Part shown: positions 53,179 to 63,313 of the stretch, piece by piece | Numbering within the stretch: the stretch's first letter is position 1 | How the letters are laid out: every line of letters begins with the position of its first letter | Origin: an uncultured Schlesneria sp. | GTDB lineage: Bacteria; Planctomycetota; Planctomycetia; Planctomycetales; Planctomycetaceae | NCBI GenBank assembly: GCA_903904835.1 | Contig: CAIVEI010000088.1 | Span: 1-64,000, forward strand | Direction: 5' to 3' | Length of the DNA: 64,000 bases | Translations under genes and position numbers: made by a program | Notes under the pieces: generated by a model | What the model saw: the letters and a program-made list of their open reading frames with translations, nothing else | Database searches by the model: none | What the model was told of the DNA's origin: nothing

Positions 53179-53757
53179 ATGGTAGCCATGCACGAAAACG
53201 ACGGGTACAGCTCGTTCGAAAAATACCGCGAGTACTTGTTATTCCTGGCGCATCGGCAGCTCGACCGTCGATTGCAAGCCAAGATCGATTTATCAGGCGT
53301 CGTTCAGCAGACGTTACTGGAGGCTCATCAAGCCTTGCCAGAAATGCGATTCGAGAATTCGGCGGCCCTTATGGCTGCAATACGAAAGATCCTGGCAGGT
53401 AATCTGATCGACGAAATTCGCAAGGCGACGGCAGGCAAGAAAGATGCGTATCGCGAGCAATCTCTTGCTGAAGCTTTGGATCAGTCAACCGCATTGCTTG
53501 AAAACTTAATGGTTGCGGATGTTTCGTCGCCGAGCGACGCGATTCAACGTGCCGAACGAGCATTGCAGTTAACCGACGCACTATCCCGATTGCTGCCTGC
53601 CGAGCGTGAGGCAATCATTCTCAAGAATTGGGAAAACATGTCGCTGGCAGAAATTGGAAACAGGATGGAACGTACACCTGCCGCCGTTGCCGGACTGCTG
53701 AAACGGGGTCTTCACAAGTTACGGGAGGAATTTGCCCGAATTGAGGATTCGCAATAA
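53179..53757 (+). CDS. ECF-type RNA polymerase sigma factor
   Basis: 192 residues from the ATG at 53179; a further Met at 53188 is possible, GAGGGAG lies upstream. Sigma-2: HRQLDRRLQAKIDLSGVVQQ with LLEAHQAL...AAIRKILAGNLIDEIRKAT. Sigma-4: LPAEREAIILKNWENMSLAE and RMERTPAAVAGLLKRGLHKL. This is the planctomycete type usually controlled by Ser/Thr kinases rather than a neighbouring anti-sigma factor. No anti-sigma gene is adjacent; the kinase at 46368 is a candidate partner (inference). Confidence 0.85.
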   Translation: MVAMHENDGYSSFEKYREYLLFLAHRQLDRRLQAKIDLSGVVQQTLLEAHQALPEMRFENSAALMAAIRKILAGNLIDEIRKATAGKKDAYREQSLAEALDQSTALLENLMVADVSSPSDAIQRAERALQLTDALSRLLPAEREAIILKNWENMSLAEIGNRMERTPAAVAGLLKRGLHKLREEFARIEDSQ

Positions 53758-53965
53758 TGACGTCGCCCCGTCCAACCAGCAGAGGGATAAAACTAACGAT
53801 CGAATGAAATCTGCAATTACATCGAAGACCCTCAAGTGTCGTTATCAATCACCACTTAAAGCGGGTTTTCCAAACGCATGATCTAAGGTACAAATCGAAT
53901 ACACAAGTAAGTCCCCGATCGAAATCGGCGAACGATTCCTTGCAGCATTCACCAAGGGTTAGTTG

Positions 53966-55165
53966 ATGTCGGAAGGCTCGATGAAGATTGAAACAGAGTT
54001 TGACCAAGCGGCGGCTGTGAAACTTGTTCTGGAGCTGATGGCGGTTCCGGGGCGAAGCAAACAGGAAGGCCGCGTCGTTGAATTGATTCGCACGAAACTT
54101 CTGGAGGCGGGTGTCGCGCCGTCGAACATCACCATCGACAAGTCGACTCACGAGATTCCTGGCGGCGGCGAGGTTGGAAACCTGATCGTCAATCTTCCGG
54201 GAACAAAAAAGGGGCCGCGCCGACTGCTGATGGCGCATCTCGATACCGTACCGATCTGCGTGGGATGCCAGCCGAAACTCGATGGGGATGTCATTCGATC
54301 TACTGATCAATCAACGGGACTGGGTGGTGACAATCGAGCGGGGGTCGCGGTGGTTCTGACTGCGGCGCTCGAACTTCTTCGGCAGAAGAGACCACATCCA
54401 CCCATCACGCTCTTTTTTCCCGTACAGGAAGAAATCGGCCTTTACGGTGCGAGGTATGTTACGGCGAACAAATTGCGCTCACCCGAACTCTGCTTCAATT
54501 GGGACGGTGGAGACCCAGGGAATGTGATCATCGGTGCCACAGGTGACTACGCGATTGAAATTGAAATCGAGGGACTTGCCAGTCACGCGGGTGTTCATCC
54601 CGAACGAGGAATCAATGCGATCGTCATCGCCTCTTTGGCCATTTCGGACCTCACACAAAACGGTTGGCATGGCCTTATCGAAAAGGGGAAGCACCGAGGA
54701 ACAAGCAACGTTGGCATAGTGAATGCCGGCGAAGCAACAAATGTGGTCACACCGAAACTTTCGTTAAAAGCCGAGGCTCGCAGTCACGATCCCGCCTTCC
54801 GCAAGAAGATCGTGGAGGCTTATCGAAAGGCTTTCGTGAAGGCTGCAAAATCACTGAAGTCCGCGGACGGAAAATCCGGGCGAGTCACCTTCAACGCAGA
54901 CCTCAAGTACGAGTCTTTCCGTCTCGATCCCAAAGAATCGGTCGTTTCGATTGCCAGGTCGGCCATCGAACAGGTCGGGTTGACGCCTGAGCTTTGTGTT
55001 GGAAATGGAGGCCTCGACGCGAACTGGATGACAGCTCATGGATTTCCAACGGTGACGCTCGGATGCGGCCAGCGAGACATCCATACGGTGAAAGAGTGGC
55101 TGCACGTGCCGAACTTTCTGCAAGGTTGCCAAATTGGTCTGCTGCTGGCGAGCGGAGAGGTTTGA
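53966..55165 (+). CDS. M20-family metallopeptidase, peptidase T-like
   Basis: 400 residues or slightly less: the ATG at 53966 has CAAGGG, the one at 53981 has GGAAGG; both are possible. Metal ligands and catalysis: His91 and Asp93 in AHLDTVP, Asp122 in GGDNRAG, Glu155-Glu156 in QEEIGLYG. A dimerisation domain (ASHAGVHPERGINAIVIA) lies in the middle, and GCGQRDIHTVKEW gives the C-terminal His. A cytoplasmic exopeptidase releasing amino acids from short peptides; substrate not readable. Confidence 0.88.
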   Translation: MSEGSMKIETEFDQAAAVKLVLELMAVPGRSKQEGRVVELIRTKLLEAGVAPSNITIDKSTHEIPGGGEVGNLIVNLPGTKKGPRRLLMAHLDTVPICVGCQPKLDGDVIRSTDQSTGLGGDNRAGVAVVLTAALELLRQKRPHPPITLFFPVQEEIGLYGARYVTANKLRSPELCFNWDGGDPGNVIIGATGDYAIEIEIEGLASHAGVHPERGINAIVIASLAISDLTQNGWHGLIEKGKHRGTSNVGIVNAGEATNVVTPKLSLKAEARSHDPAFRKKIVEAYRKAFVKAAKSLKSADGKSGRVTFNADLKYESFRLDPKESVVSIARSAIEQVGLTPELCVGNGGLDANWMTAHGFPTVTLGCGQRDIHTVKEWLHVPNFLQGCQIGLLLASGEV

Positions 55166-55504
55166 AGTGACTGGTCCGTAGAAGCGTGTTTTCCGATCCT
55201 GACGATGCACAAACGGAATGAGCAAATTCAAAACGTATTCGATCGATTTTTAACGGGATCGTTGAAAAAACGTTGAAAGCGAACTTGCTCAACTGTACTG
55301 TGTCCATAACCGCACGGGTCGGGGACTGACGCATTTTCATGGCAAAAAACGGCGAGCCGGATGAGCAAACGACACCCGATTCATCGTTTGCCCATGAAAA
55401 TGGGTCTGTCCCCCTGCATGGCCCGTGAACGGTGACACGGTTGTCCTCGTGATCGCGTTCGCCGATTTTAAGTCATCAGAAATTTGATTGGCGGAAAAGA
55501 TCCC
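55166..55504. other. Intergenic region with a MITE-like palindrome
   Basis: Contains the 93-bp palindrome at 55321-55413 and the ribosome site of the next gene. No gene is seen. Confidence 0.45.
55321..55413. repeat. 93-bp inverted repeat, MITE-like
   Basis: Arms 55321-55347 (GGGGACTGACGCATTTTCAT...) and 55386-55413 (...ATGAAAATGGGTCTGTCCCC) are complementary with a few mismatches. Similar in size to 2977-3073. Confidence 0.6.
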
Positions 55505-58300
55505 ATGGAACTTCCGAACGAGTCGACCAATACGACAAATGACTCCGAGCATCGTCATATTGCGCCGATGCTGTCGGCGGAATCTTTGCCAGAACCAAAC
55601 TCGGACGACGTCGATCAGGCACGGTTGAACGAAGAGCCATCGGCCACAATTGTCGAAAGTACCGAGCACGCAGTTGTCGAAAGTAACGACGACTCTTCTC
55701 CTATGCATGAATTGACGACTGACGTTTTTTTACCGCCAAAGTTTGAATTCACGCCTGCGGTTCGTCCCAATTACCGTTTATATTCCGCATTGAGTGTCGC
55801 CTCGGCTGGATTCTGGGGAGGGATTCTCGGCGCTTCGCTGGTCTTGGCAATCAACTACTGGGTGCTTCGGCGCCGCGTGGCAGCGACATCTGTGATGTTG
55901 ATTGGTGCCATGGCACTACTTTTTTTTGTGAAAGCTACGGACGGGTTTCTCGACTATTGGTTAGCGTGGTCACTTGTCATCTCGGTCGTCACGGGTGCTG
56001 TAGCCAGGTTATTACAGGGACATCTCGTACGTCACCATAAAACGGAAGGGGGAGAGTTAGGGTCAGGACTCAGTTCCTTCGGTTTGGGAGTTCTCGGAAG
56101 CCTGATGGCGGCTGGACTACTGGGGGGGGTTGTCGGAATCGAATCGTTGCCCCGGAGCGCGCGGGAAAACCGGATCGCATTCGGACAGAAGGGCGAGATT
56201 TATTATGCGAATGGCGCGACCAGGGATGAAGCCCAAAGACTTGGGGAACACCTCAAGAATGACAAATGGTTTGAAGGAGATACGAGTCAAAGTGTCATTC
56301 TCGCAAAGAGTGGCACCGACTTTTTAATCTCGGTTTTTTATGAACACGGCGTCTGGGATGACCAGGAATTATTGAAATTCTATGAAGGCTACGCCTCGGA
56401 ACTGTCGGGCGATGTGTTCGATGGCAAACCAGTTCAGTTCTTGTTCCGAAAAGCGAGCAACGGTCAAATCATGCATCGCCTGACTGCAAAGACAGGCGTC
56501 TCGCGGAGCGAGTTGCGAAAGCATCTGAACGCCGCAGATTTGGCGATTCAGTCACAGAATTACGCAGAGACCGAACGCCATTATCGTGCCGCAGTGGAAG
56601 AATCGGAAAAACATGAACCTCTACGAGCCGATCTGGTCAGGAGCCTTAATAATGTGGGCCACTATCGATTAGTTCAGCAGTTCACCGACGACGTTGATAC
56701 CTGGTTCAATCGCGCCGTTGAAATTGGCAATGTCGCATGTGGGCCAAATTCCTATGAAGTTGGATATGCGCTCGACGGACTTGGTGACTGGGAAGTATTA
56801 CGCGGCAATCTGTCGAAGGCCGAGGAATTTTACCGACGTGCATTGTCGATCCGCAAAACGCTCGGTGTTGATCGCAGGGATGACCATCATCGAACGCTCG
56901 AGTCGCTGATCAACGTATTGATTTCGCAAGAGAAAATCGTACCAGCCGAAGTGTTGCAGAAGCATCTGGTCACTCTTGCCGAGGAGACCTCAGGAGTTGG
57001 TTCTGCACAAGTCGCATCGTGCATGAGCCGACTCGGCTGGCTGCAATGCAGGGCAGGGAAACTTGCCGAAGCAAAAGAGACGCTGACCGAATCGCTAAAA
57101 ATGATTGAGAAGCTACCTCAAAAGAATGACTATGATCATTGGATGTGCCTGTGGCGACTGGGACTGATTAGCAATGTCGTTGGCGAAAATGTGAACGCAG
57201 AAAAACACTTGCGCCGCGGAATTGAATTGCTGCAGGATTCAGACAAGGCCAGCAAACTTCTTAAAGTGAGTTTCAGTTCGTTGCTGGCAGACGTCCTGGA
57301 GAAACAGGCTCGGTATGACGAATCTGAACAGCTCTTTCGCCAGGTTCTGGAAATCCGGGAGCAAGAACTTGGACTCGAACACGTCGATGTCGCCGATTGC
57401 CTGGGTCACCTGGGGATACTTGCATCAATACGCGGGCAATACGCCGAAGCAGAATCGCAACTGAAACGCGCGATTGATCTGTTTGAGAAATCGGCCGAAC
57501 GGGACCAGCAACGTGAGCGAATCGCCGACTGTCTCTTCGGGCTCGCGCTACTCTATCACACGCAAGGACGATATGCGGACGCCGAACCACTCTATCGGAA
57601 AGTCATCACAATTCGCGAAGACGTGCTCGGCAGTGATCACTACCTCGTTGCGACGGCTCTGGGCGGTTTCAGCAAGTTGTATTCCGATCAGGGCGACTAT
57701 GTCTCTGCCGAACGTCTGGCTCGCCAGTCTCACGAGATCCTGGAAAAGATCCTGGGAACGACAAATCCATTCCTCGTCAGATCGCTTCACCGACTGGCAC
57801 TGGCACAGAACGGTCAGCGGAAACTACGTGATGCCGAAGAAACTCTTCGTCGAGCATTGGAAATTGGTGAAAAGAACCCTGGTTCAGATCAGCTGCAAAT
57901 TGCTGAAGTTCAAAATTCGTTGGCAGCGATCTTGCTGGAACGGGCACGGACAACAGAAGCCGAACCACTTCTTGAACAAGCCATAGCACGTTTTGAGGCG
58001 ATCCATGGGCCAAATCATCCCAGTCTTTCCGGGCCATTGAACAATCTCGGACTCATCTATTCCGATCGTGGCGAATTATTAAAAGCCGAAAAATGTCTGG
58101 CTCGATCTTTGAAATTGGCTGAACTTCAAGTCGGAATGGACCATCCGTATTTACTGTTTGTTCTGTATAACTACGAGTCAGTCCTTCGCCAACTGAACCG
58201 AAACAACGATGCGGACGAAATCGAACGACGCAGGAAAGAGATTCAATCGAAAGGTGTTCCGAGAGAAATCAACGTCGATTCCAAGCCCGTGGTGTTGTGA
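55505..58300 (+). CDS. Membrane-anchored TPR protein
   Basis: 931 residues from the ATG at 55505. An acidic disordered start is followed by about three or four helices at 85-210 (FWGGILGASLVLAINYWVL, ATSVMLIGAMALLFFVKA, WSLVISVVTGAVARLL, LGVLGSLMAAGLLGGVVG). A soluble domain comes next, then at least ten kinesin-light-chain-type TPRs (about 340-900; AEPLYRKVITIREDVLG, AEPLLEQAIARFEAIHGPN). Such proteins organise complexes; partners are unknown. Confidence 0.8.
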   Translation: MELPNESTNTTNDSEHRHIAPMLSAESLPEPNSDDVDQARLNEEPSATIVESTEHAVVESNDDSSPMHELTTDVFLPPKFEFTPAVRPNYRLYSALSVASAGFWGGILGASLVLAINYWVLRRRVAATSVMLIGAMALLFFVKATDGFLDYWLAWSLVISVVTGAVARLLQGHLVRHHKTEGGELGSGLSSFGLGVLGSLMAAGLLGGVVGIESLPRSARENRIAFGQKGEIYYANGATRDEAQRLGEHLKNDKWFEGDTSQSVILAKSGTDFLISVFYEHGVWDDQELLKFYEGYASELSGDVFDGKPVQFLFRKASNGQIMHRLTAKTGVSRSELRKHLNAADLAIQSQNYAETERHYRAAVEESEKHEPLRADLVRSLNNVGHYRLVQQFTDDVDTWFNRAVEIGNVACGPNSYEVGYALDGLGDWEVLRGNLSKAEEFYRRALSIRKTLGVDRRDDHHRTLESLINVLISQEKIVPAEVLQKHLVTLAEETSGVGSAQVASCMSRLGWLQCRAGKLAEAKETLTESLKMIEKLPQKNDYDHWMCLWRLGLISNVVGENVNAEKHLRRGIELLQDSDKASKLLKVSFSSLLADVLEKQARYDESEQLFRQVLEIREQELGLEHVDVADCLGHLGILASIRGQYAEAESQLKRAIDLFEKSAERDQQRERIADCLFGLALLYHTQGRYADAEPLYRKVITIREDVLGSDHYLVATALGGFSKLYSDQGDYVSAERLARQSHEILEKILGTTNPFLVRSLHRLALAQNGQRKLRDAEETLRRALEIGEKNPGSDQLQIAEVQNSLAAILLERARTTEAEPLLEQAIARFEAIHGPNHPSLSGPLNNLGLIYSDRGELLKAEKCLARSLKLAELQVGMDHPYLLFVLYNYESVLRQLNRNNDADEIERRRKEIQSKGVPREINVDSKPVVL

Positions 58301-58403
58301 CTTTTCATTGACGATCTCGATGACGTTTGTCAAAAAGGTTGTCTCTGTATGACCTGAGGCTGACGATCGACAACCGATTTCCAATAAATAAAAAGTGAGA
58401 ACG

Positions 58404-58808
58404 ATGGCTGAATCATTCAATCAGTCGAGAATGAATCGATGTGTTCGCATACAGCAATCGATCCTGGAGAACTGGCAGCGAACGACCGTGTTCGAATACA
58501 CGGTGAAAGCAACAGAACCGATTGATGGATTATCGTTATCAGAATTACGGTTGCAGTACTTTTCCGTCGGAGTGAAAGACGACCTGACCGACCTGCCATT
58601 CACAGACACTCTCGTCGTCTTTTCAATGATCAGCCAGGCAATCGCCGCCTTAAAAGCAAAGGTCGCGGCCAAAGAAAAGGAAGGCCAAATCCGATTTTCG
58701 ATCACGACGGATTTTCCCGACGATGTCGCGACACAAATGCTGTCCCAAATGAAAATCGAAACACCGTTTGACGATTCTCCGTTCTTAAAGATCGAATCAC
58801 TGGAATGA
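58404..58808 (+). CDS. Hypothetical protein, 134 residues
   Basis: Starts with MAESFNQSRMNRC after AAAGTGAG. It has helices (VVFSMISQAIAALKAKVAAK) and strands (FEYTVKATEPIDGLSL), no membrane segment. It lies in the intergenic space downstream of the BrxL gene, which is convergent. Unrecognised. Confidence 0.5.
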   Translation: MAESFNQSRMNRCVRIQQSILENWQRTTVFEYTVKATEPIDGLSLSELRLQYFSVGVKDDLTDLPFTDTLVVFSMISQAIAALKAKVAAKEKEGQIRFSITTDFPDDVATQMLSQMKIETPFDDSPFLKIESLE

Positions 58809-58893
58809 TGCGCGGCTTCTGATGGTAACGGGAATTGAATCTGTATACCGGCAGGAGTACCAGCGAAGGGAACTTCTCTTCAGCGACATAAAC

Positions 58894-58958
58894 GTTAGCC
58901 CGACGCGCAAGCTAGGGATCTTTTGAAGGCAACGTTCGTCCCTCGCTCGCACGTCGGG
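58894..58958. repeat. REP inverted pair
   Basis: GTTAGCCCGACGCGCAAGCT (58894 on) and, on the opposite strand, TCCCTCGCTCGCACGTCGGG at 58939-58958. Same family as the repeats next to the RAYT. It could also terminate the two convergent genes. Confidence 0.6.
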
Positions 58959-58979
58959 ATTGGGTTCCCGTGTCTATAC

Positions 58980-60449
58980 TCAACCGTGACGGCCCAATCT
59001 GTAACGATAATCGACGTGTGAAAACTCGGACGGCATCAGCTTTGCCAGTTGATCTGTCGTCCGTTTTCTCATCTCAACCGCAAATTCCATCAACGGTGCA
59101 ATCTCGACTTCTGTTAATTCCTCCGACGTTCGGTGCGGATGGATCAGTTTCAACATGCCCGCGACCGTTTTCTTAACCGCATCCTGATTACGTCCTGTCA
59201 TCGAACCCATATCAACCCAGGCGTTGACGTGGGTCTGGAAATTACGCCGACGGAGTTCCGCAAATATCTCAGCCAGATAATCCGTCAGAAAACCATAACC
59301 CGTCGCGTAGTTATCGGGACGAATCTTCGGGATTTCCCATCCTGGCAGGTACGCATGGATTCGGTCAAGAAATGCGGCGTCTTGAAGTTCGGGAGGAAGC
59401 GGTTCAAACAGGTGCCGATATCGGGTATCCGGCTGGCGAAGATTCATATCCGTATCGATGTTTCCACCCAGTACAATGGAACATTGCGCCGAGAATTCCT
59501 GATCGCCGCGATTGAATTTGCCCGTTTGCATGTAGTCCTTGAGCATGTTGAGACTCGCCTCGACATCGTCGAAACGAATATGCGAAATCTCGTCGAAAAA
59601 GACGAGATGCTTCAGCCCAATGACGCCCAACTTCCGTGTGTTCCGGTTGTAGAACAGGTTCGCAGGGGTCGCGTTGGCACCGCCGCCGGAAATCACAAAA
59701 CCCCGATTCGATGTGTTACGGAACGTATAAGTCTTTCCGGTCTCACGTGGCCCAAGCTCGATCAGGTTGTAATTAGATTCGACAAACGGCACGAGACGTA
59801 GCAACATCAGCAGCTTGACCCGTCGATCAAGTTTGAGCGGGTTAAATCCAACCGACTGAATCAAAAGATCGATCCATTCGTCCTCAGTAAATTCGGGCCG
59901 CTTTGAAATATAGTCATCGACGTCGAGACGCGTGTATTGCAGCGGCGTGAATGCTCGAACATAGAAGGGAAACTTCTTGCCTTTGATCTCGTATGTGCCG
60001 TCATACTCAATCTCCATCGTCCCCCACGCGCCACTCGTCAGCAGGATATCGCCGTATTCTTCCAGGACTTTCGGCGCGATCCGAACTGTGTTGTCACCTA
60101 ATGCCGGAACATCGGCCCAATAATGATCGCGGCCCTGGTCGAGTCGTGCGCTGAATTGACCAAGCAGCGTATATTGGCCTTTCTCTTTGATTCGGCTTTT
60201 GATCAGTTCCTTTTTGGCGCTCTCGACATAATGTTCGGTCAGTATCCGGTCGATTTTTTCTTGTCCTGCAACCGGGTCCGCCGGGGCGACGTAGCGACTG
60301 ACGAGGTATTCCATCACATACCGAGGGAACTCCTTGTAAGCTTCGTTCCAACGCGTTAACGGTTTGAGAATCACGCGGTCGCTGAGCATCGATTGAATCT
60401 TCAGATTCAATCGATCAAGCGAATCCTGGCCGGTCGTGTTAGTCGTCAT
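58980..60449 (-). CDS. brxL: BrxL-like AAA+ ATPase, short form without Lon domain
   Basis: 489 residues from the ATG at 60449, which has GGAG six bases upstream; a start at 60461 overlapping the pglZ stop is also open. N-terminal DNA-binding region (LNLKIQSMLSDRVILKPLTR), Walker A GPRETGKT (about 233-240), Walker B LVFFDEIS and the signature LFEPLPPELQDAAFLDRIHA with YLPGWEIPK typical of BrxL. Full-length BrxL continues with a Lon-protease domain, absent here. BrxL forms a DNA-binding ring in BREX phage defence. Coupled to pglZ upstream. Confidence 0.88.
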   Translation of the reverse strand: MTTNTTGQDSLDRLNLKIQSMLSDRVILKPLTRWNEAYKEFPRYVMEYLVSRYVAPADPVAGQEKIDRILTEHYVESAKKELIKSRIKEKGQYTLLGQFSARLDQGRDHYWADVPALGDNTVRIAPKVLEEYGDILLTSGAWGTMEIEYDGTYEIKGKKFPFYVRAFTPLQYTRLDVDDYISKRPEFTEDEWIDLLIQSVGFNPLKLDRRVKLLMLLRLVPFVESNYNLIELGPRETGKTYTFRNTSNRGFVISGGGANATPANLFYNRNTRKLGVIGLKHLVFFDEISHIRFDDVEASLNMLKDYMQTGKFNRGDQEFSAQCSIVLGGNIDTDMNLRQPDTRYRHLFEPLPPELQDAAFLDRIHAYLPGWEIPKIRPDNYATGYGFLTDYLAEIFAELRRRNFQTHVNAWVDMGSMTGRNQDAVKKTVAGMLKLIHPHRTSEELTEVEIAPLMEFAVEMRKRTTDQLAKLMPSEFSHVDYRYRLGRHG

Positions 60450-60460
60450 GCCGAACTCCA

Positions 60461-63238
60461 TTAGACTTCATCGAATCCGGACAGCGCATCCGTCACGAGT
60501 TTCGTTTTCTTCGGGTGAACTTTGATCTGAATGTTACTGATTCCATCGACTGCATCACGCCACAAATCCGATTCATCGACATACCGTAATCGAATCGTAA
60601 CCGCCGTCACAGTTCGTTTGATATCGACACCCCCATCAGCCTGCGAGCGATAATCCCCCGAAATACGAAGGGTCATCGGTTGGACTTTGGCAGGCGAGAG
60701 TTTCCCTGAGCTTCTCAGGATTTCACGGTCGAGATTATCCCGGGCAATCACTTCGAATTTTGCTTCTGAAGTACCGTCATTCTTGATCTGGAATGTGGTG
60801 TCGACCACAGAATCCTCGTCGACCGAAATGGAATCGGGCAGACCCTGAAATCTTACAGAAATCCGTTTCTCCGTTGCCGGAATTAATCGAGCCACCGGAA
60901 CGGCCAATTCCGCCAACGAGACGCCGCCGTGCGAATATCGGGTCGACTGACCAACACCTTCGCGCTTTAGCCATGTCCTGCCAACACACAAACAATGCGG
61001 CTCGCTGCCGACTTCAACATCGACAAACGTCGTTAACGAAAGAGGCTTGAATCCCTTTGAGTACCGGTATTTCACTGCGTCATTGATAGCAACATGATTC
61101 TTGGCCGCGTCATTCTCTTGAACAATGATACCCTGACTGGGCGAGAGCTCGATAAAACCATGATCCGATGTCGAAAGGATAATGTCGTCTGTTTTCACCC
61201 GTTTCAGCAGGTCACCTAAAATTCCTCGCACGCCCAAATCTTCATTCCCGAGAATCTCACGGCGGATCTTATCGTTGAACTGCGCCAGATCGCCTCGAAA
61301 CTCATGACATTCATCGGAAATGGGATAAATTAAAACGTTGAACGGCTTGAGCGACGTCTCTTTGAAATTCGATTTTTCGCGGGCTTTGTTCGTATCGGCA
61401 TCAGTAAGCAATCGAACTTTCTCTTTTGCATCAGCTTTCGAGAGGCCGACGTTCTCAGCAAACAAGGTTGTTTCCGCATGGGATTCGGCACGCTTTCCCG
61501 TCAGCCATTCTGACGGCGCCCGGCCTGCCAGAACGCTACGGCGCGCATAAAGCGTATAGCTGGGCAATGTGCAAAACCGGGCCTCGCTGGAAATCATAAA
61601 GCGTTCGCCGAGCAACGGCTGCACGACCGATTCCCATGTGTCGTATCGCATCCCGTCGAAGATCAGTACCCACACACGTTTCTCGGACTCACCCGAGAGG
61701 ATTTTCTGGACTTCGTCACCTAACTCGTCCTTGATGAAATTCACAAAACTTCGAGGACTTTTCAAATACTCGTCCGGTGAGGCAACGATCAATTTCGCCA
61801 GGACTGTATCCAAGTCGTCTAAACGCTGCCCAACGCGATGGGCCAACGATCCTTCGGCTGCGGCATCTTCGTCACCACCGGATAAATAACTAAGAACGAT
61901 GTGTGAGAGACTCTCGTGTTGAATCTCCTCCTGATCGTGCGACGCGTGTGCCGCGTCGAGTTCCAGCAAGTAATGTCCGGAATTGACGTACCACTCAAGC
62001 AGTGAGTCGACATGCTGGAATCGCGGTATTGAAGCGGCCAAGCGATGTTCCATCGATCGAATGCGGGTTGCCAATCGAACCAGCGCAGAACACTGCTTTT
62101 GCCTTTCCGTTTTTTGGATTTCGTCCGAGGCGACAGCCGCGCTGGATTCGACGTCTAAAATCCAGTCGAGGTTTTTCACCGACTTTTCCGATAGCGATTC
62201 CTGAAGGCGTTTCTCCACGTACGGAAGCAACAACGCAGCAGACGACAGTGCGCTGACCGCAGTTCCCTTCAAGTCACCGGAAACCAGGCTTGCCAGCCGG
62301 GAAGCCCGTGACGTGGTGAGGAATTCCTCAGCCCGATGTTCAACCTGTCGCCATGCCTTTGGATCGCTATGCAAGTTGGCAATGACCGACTCGGATAATG
62401 CTTCCAATGTCTCAAGAGGAAATTCCACCGGAAAGATCTGAGTCCCCTGCAACTGTACCAACGGGTTTTGGAGTTTCGTGTCAGCCGCGAATTTGCGAAT
62501 CAGTAGAAATGTCGACAGTTGATCGATCGGTTGATCCAACCAGAATAAATAAGGTTTGACCGCTGGACGGACCGCCTCAGCCAGCATCATCCTCATAATG
62601 GGAATGTCAGGCGACCCGGCAGGAATTGACGACAGGATTCGTAGCGAGTGGGCAATCGCCGGACCGGGTTCAAAATCATCTGGCCAGATTTTACTCAGGA
62701 CCCAGTCTGGATTCCGCAGCATCAAGGCGAACGCTGCGACCTGTCCTCGACCCCAGTCATCAGGTCGTCCCCATTTTTCGATGATCTTCTTCGCCGCCGC
62801 AGGAACCTCGTCCAACCGTTCAAGCAAAACGTCTTTATACCGCATCAATTCAAAGACGGGAAAATTGATCTGAGGACAAATCCGCCGCAGTACAGCGGGG
62901 ACCGAGATATCAAAAGGAGCGCCCGCTTCGTTTGACGCGAGAATATCCGAAATGGTGGAGACGTCAATTCGTTTCTCTGAATCGGAATCGCGAGTAATGA
63001 CAATCAATACTTTTTGTTTTGCTTTCCAAGCCGCGCGATAAGTTTTTCGAAACGAAATATCGTCACCCCGAAACGTGACTAAACGCCATTCACGTCCGAC
63101 TTTGTCAACCAGTTTATCCTTTTCCAGCATGTCACCCACGGCCAGCAATCGATCGCCATCAACGGCAATCGCGGTCCGAACAGCATCAGGTCGCCCAGTA
63201 AGCCAGTCAAAGAACAAATCGGCCGGACGATGCGTCAT
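60461..63238 (-). CDS. pglZ: PglZ-domain protein of a BREX-type system
   Basis: 925 residues from the ATG at 63238, preceded by TAGGAATA. The frame extends 29 codons further, but those bases include a REP repeat (IPRLRVG). The PglZ domain of alkaline-phosphatase fold has VWVLIFDGMRYDTWE (metal Asp) in the middle and STSDHGFIEL; a helical N-terminal part and C-terminal immunoglobulin-like part flank it. PglZ is the hallmark of BREX defence. Its stop overlaps brxL, giving a two-gene operon. No pglX, brxC, brxA or brxB is visible; further genes may lie beyond the right edge. Confidence 0.88.
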   Translation of the reverse strand: MTHRPADLFFDWLTGRPDAVRTAIAVDGDRLLAVGDMLEKDKLVDKVGREWRLVTFRGDDISFRKTYRAAWKAKQKVLIVITRDSDSEKRIDVSTISDILASNEAGAPFDISVPAVLRRICPQINFPVFELMRYKDVLLERLDEVPAAAKKIIEKWGRPDDWGRGQVAAFALMLRNPDWVLSKIWPDDFEPGPAIAHSLRILSSIPAGSPDIPIMRMMLAEAVRPAVKPYLFWLDQPIDQLSTFLLIRKFAADTKLQNPLVQLQGTQIFPVEFPLETLEALSESVIANLHSDPKAWRQVEHRAEEFLTTSRASRLASLVSGDLKGTAVSALSSAALLLPYVEKRLQESLSEKSVKNLDWILDVESSAAVASDEIQKTERQKQCSALVRLATRIRSMEHRLAASIPRFQHVDSLLEWYVNSGHYLLELDAAHASHDQEEIQHESLSHIVLSYLSGGDEDAAAEGSLAHRVGQRLDDLDTVLAKLIVASPDEYLKSPRSFVNFIKDELGDEVQKILSGESEKRVWVLIFDGMRYDTWESVVQPLLGERFMISSEARFCTLPSYTLYARRSVLAGRAPSEWLTGKRAESHAETTLFAENVGLSKADAKEKVRLLTDADTNKAREKSNFKETSLKPFNVLIYPISDECHEFRGDLAQFNDKIRREILGNEDLGVRGILGDLLKRVKTDDIILSTSDHGFIELSPSQGIIVQENDAAKNHVAINDAVKYRYSKGFKPLSLTTFVDVEVGSEPHCLCVGRTWLKREGVGQSTRYSHGGVSLAELAVPVARLIPATEKRISVRFQGLPDSISVDEDSVVDTTFQIKNDGTSEAKFEVIARDNLDREILRSSGKLSPAKVQPMTLRISGDYRSQADGGVDIKRTVTAVTIRLRYVDESDLWRDAVDGISNIQIKVHPKKTKLVTDALSGFDEV

Positions 63239-63263
63239 GTTATTCCTAAAAAACCGTCCCAAC

Positions 63264-63290
63264 GTTAGCCCGACGCGCAAGCGAGGGATC
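63264..63290 (+). repeat. REP copy
   Basis: Core CCGACGCGCAAGCGAGGGAT preceded by GTTAGC. Confidence 0.65.
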
Positions 63291-63313
63291 TTCGCGTTTC
63301 TGTATTTGCATTT

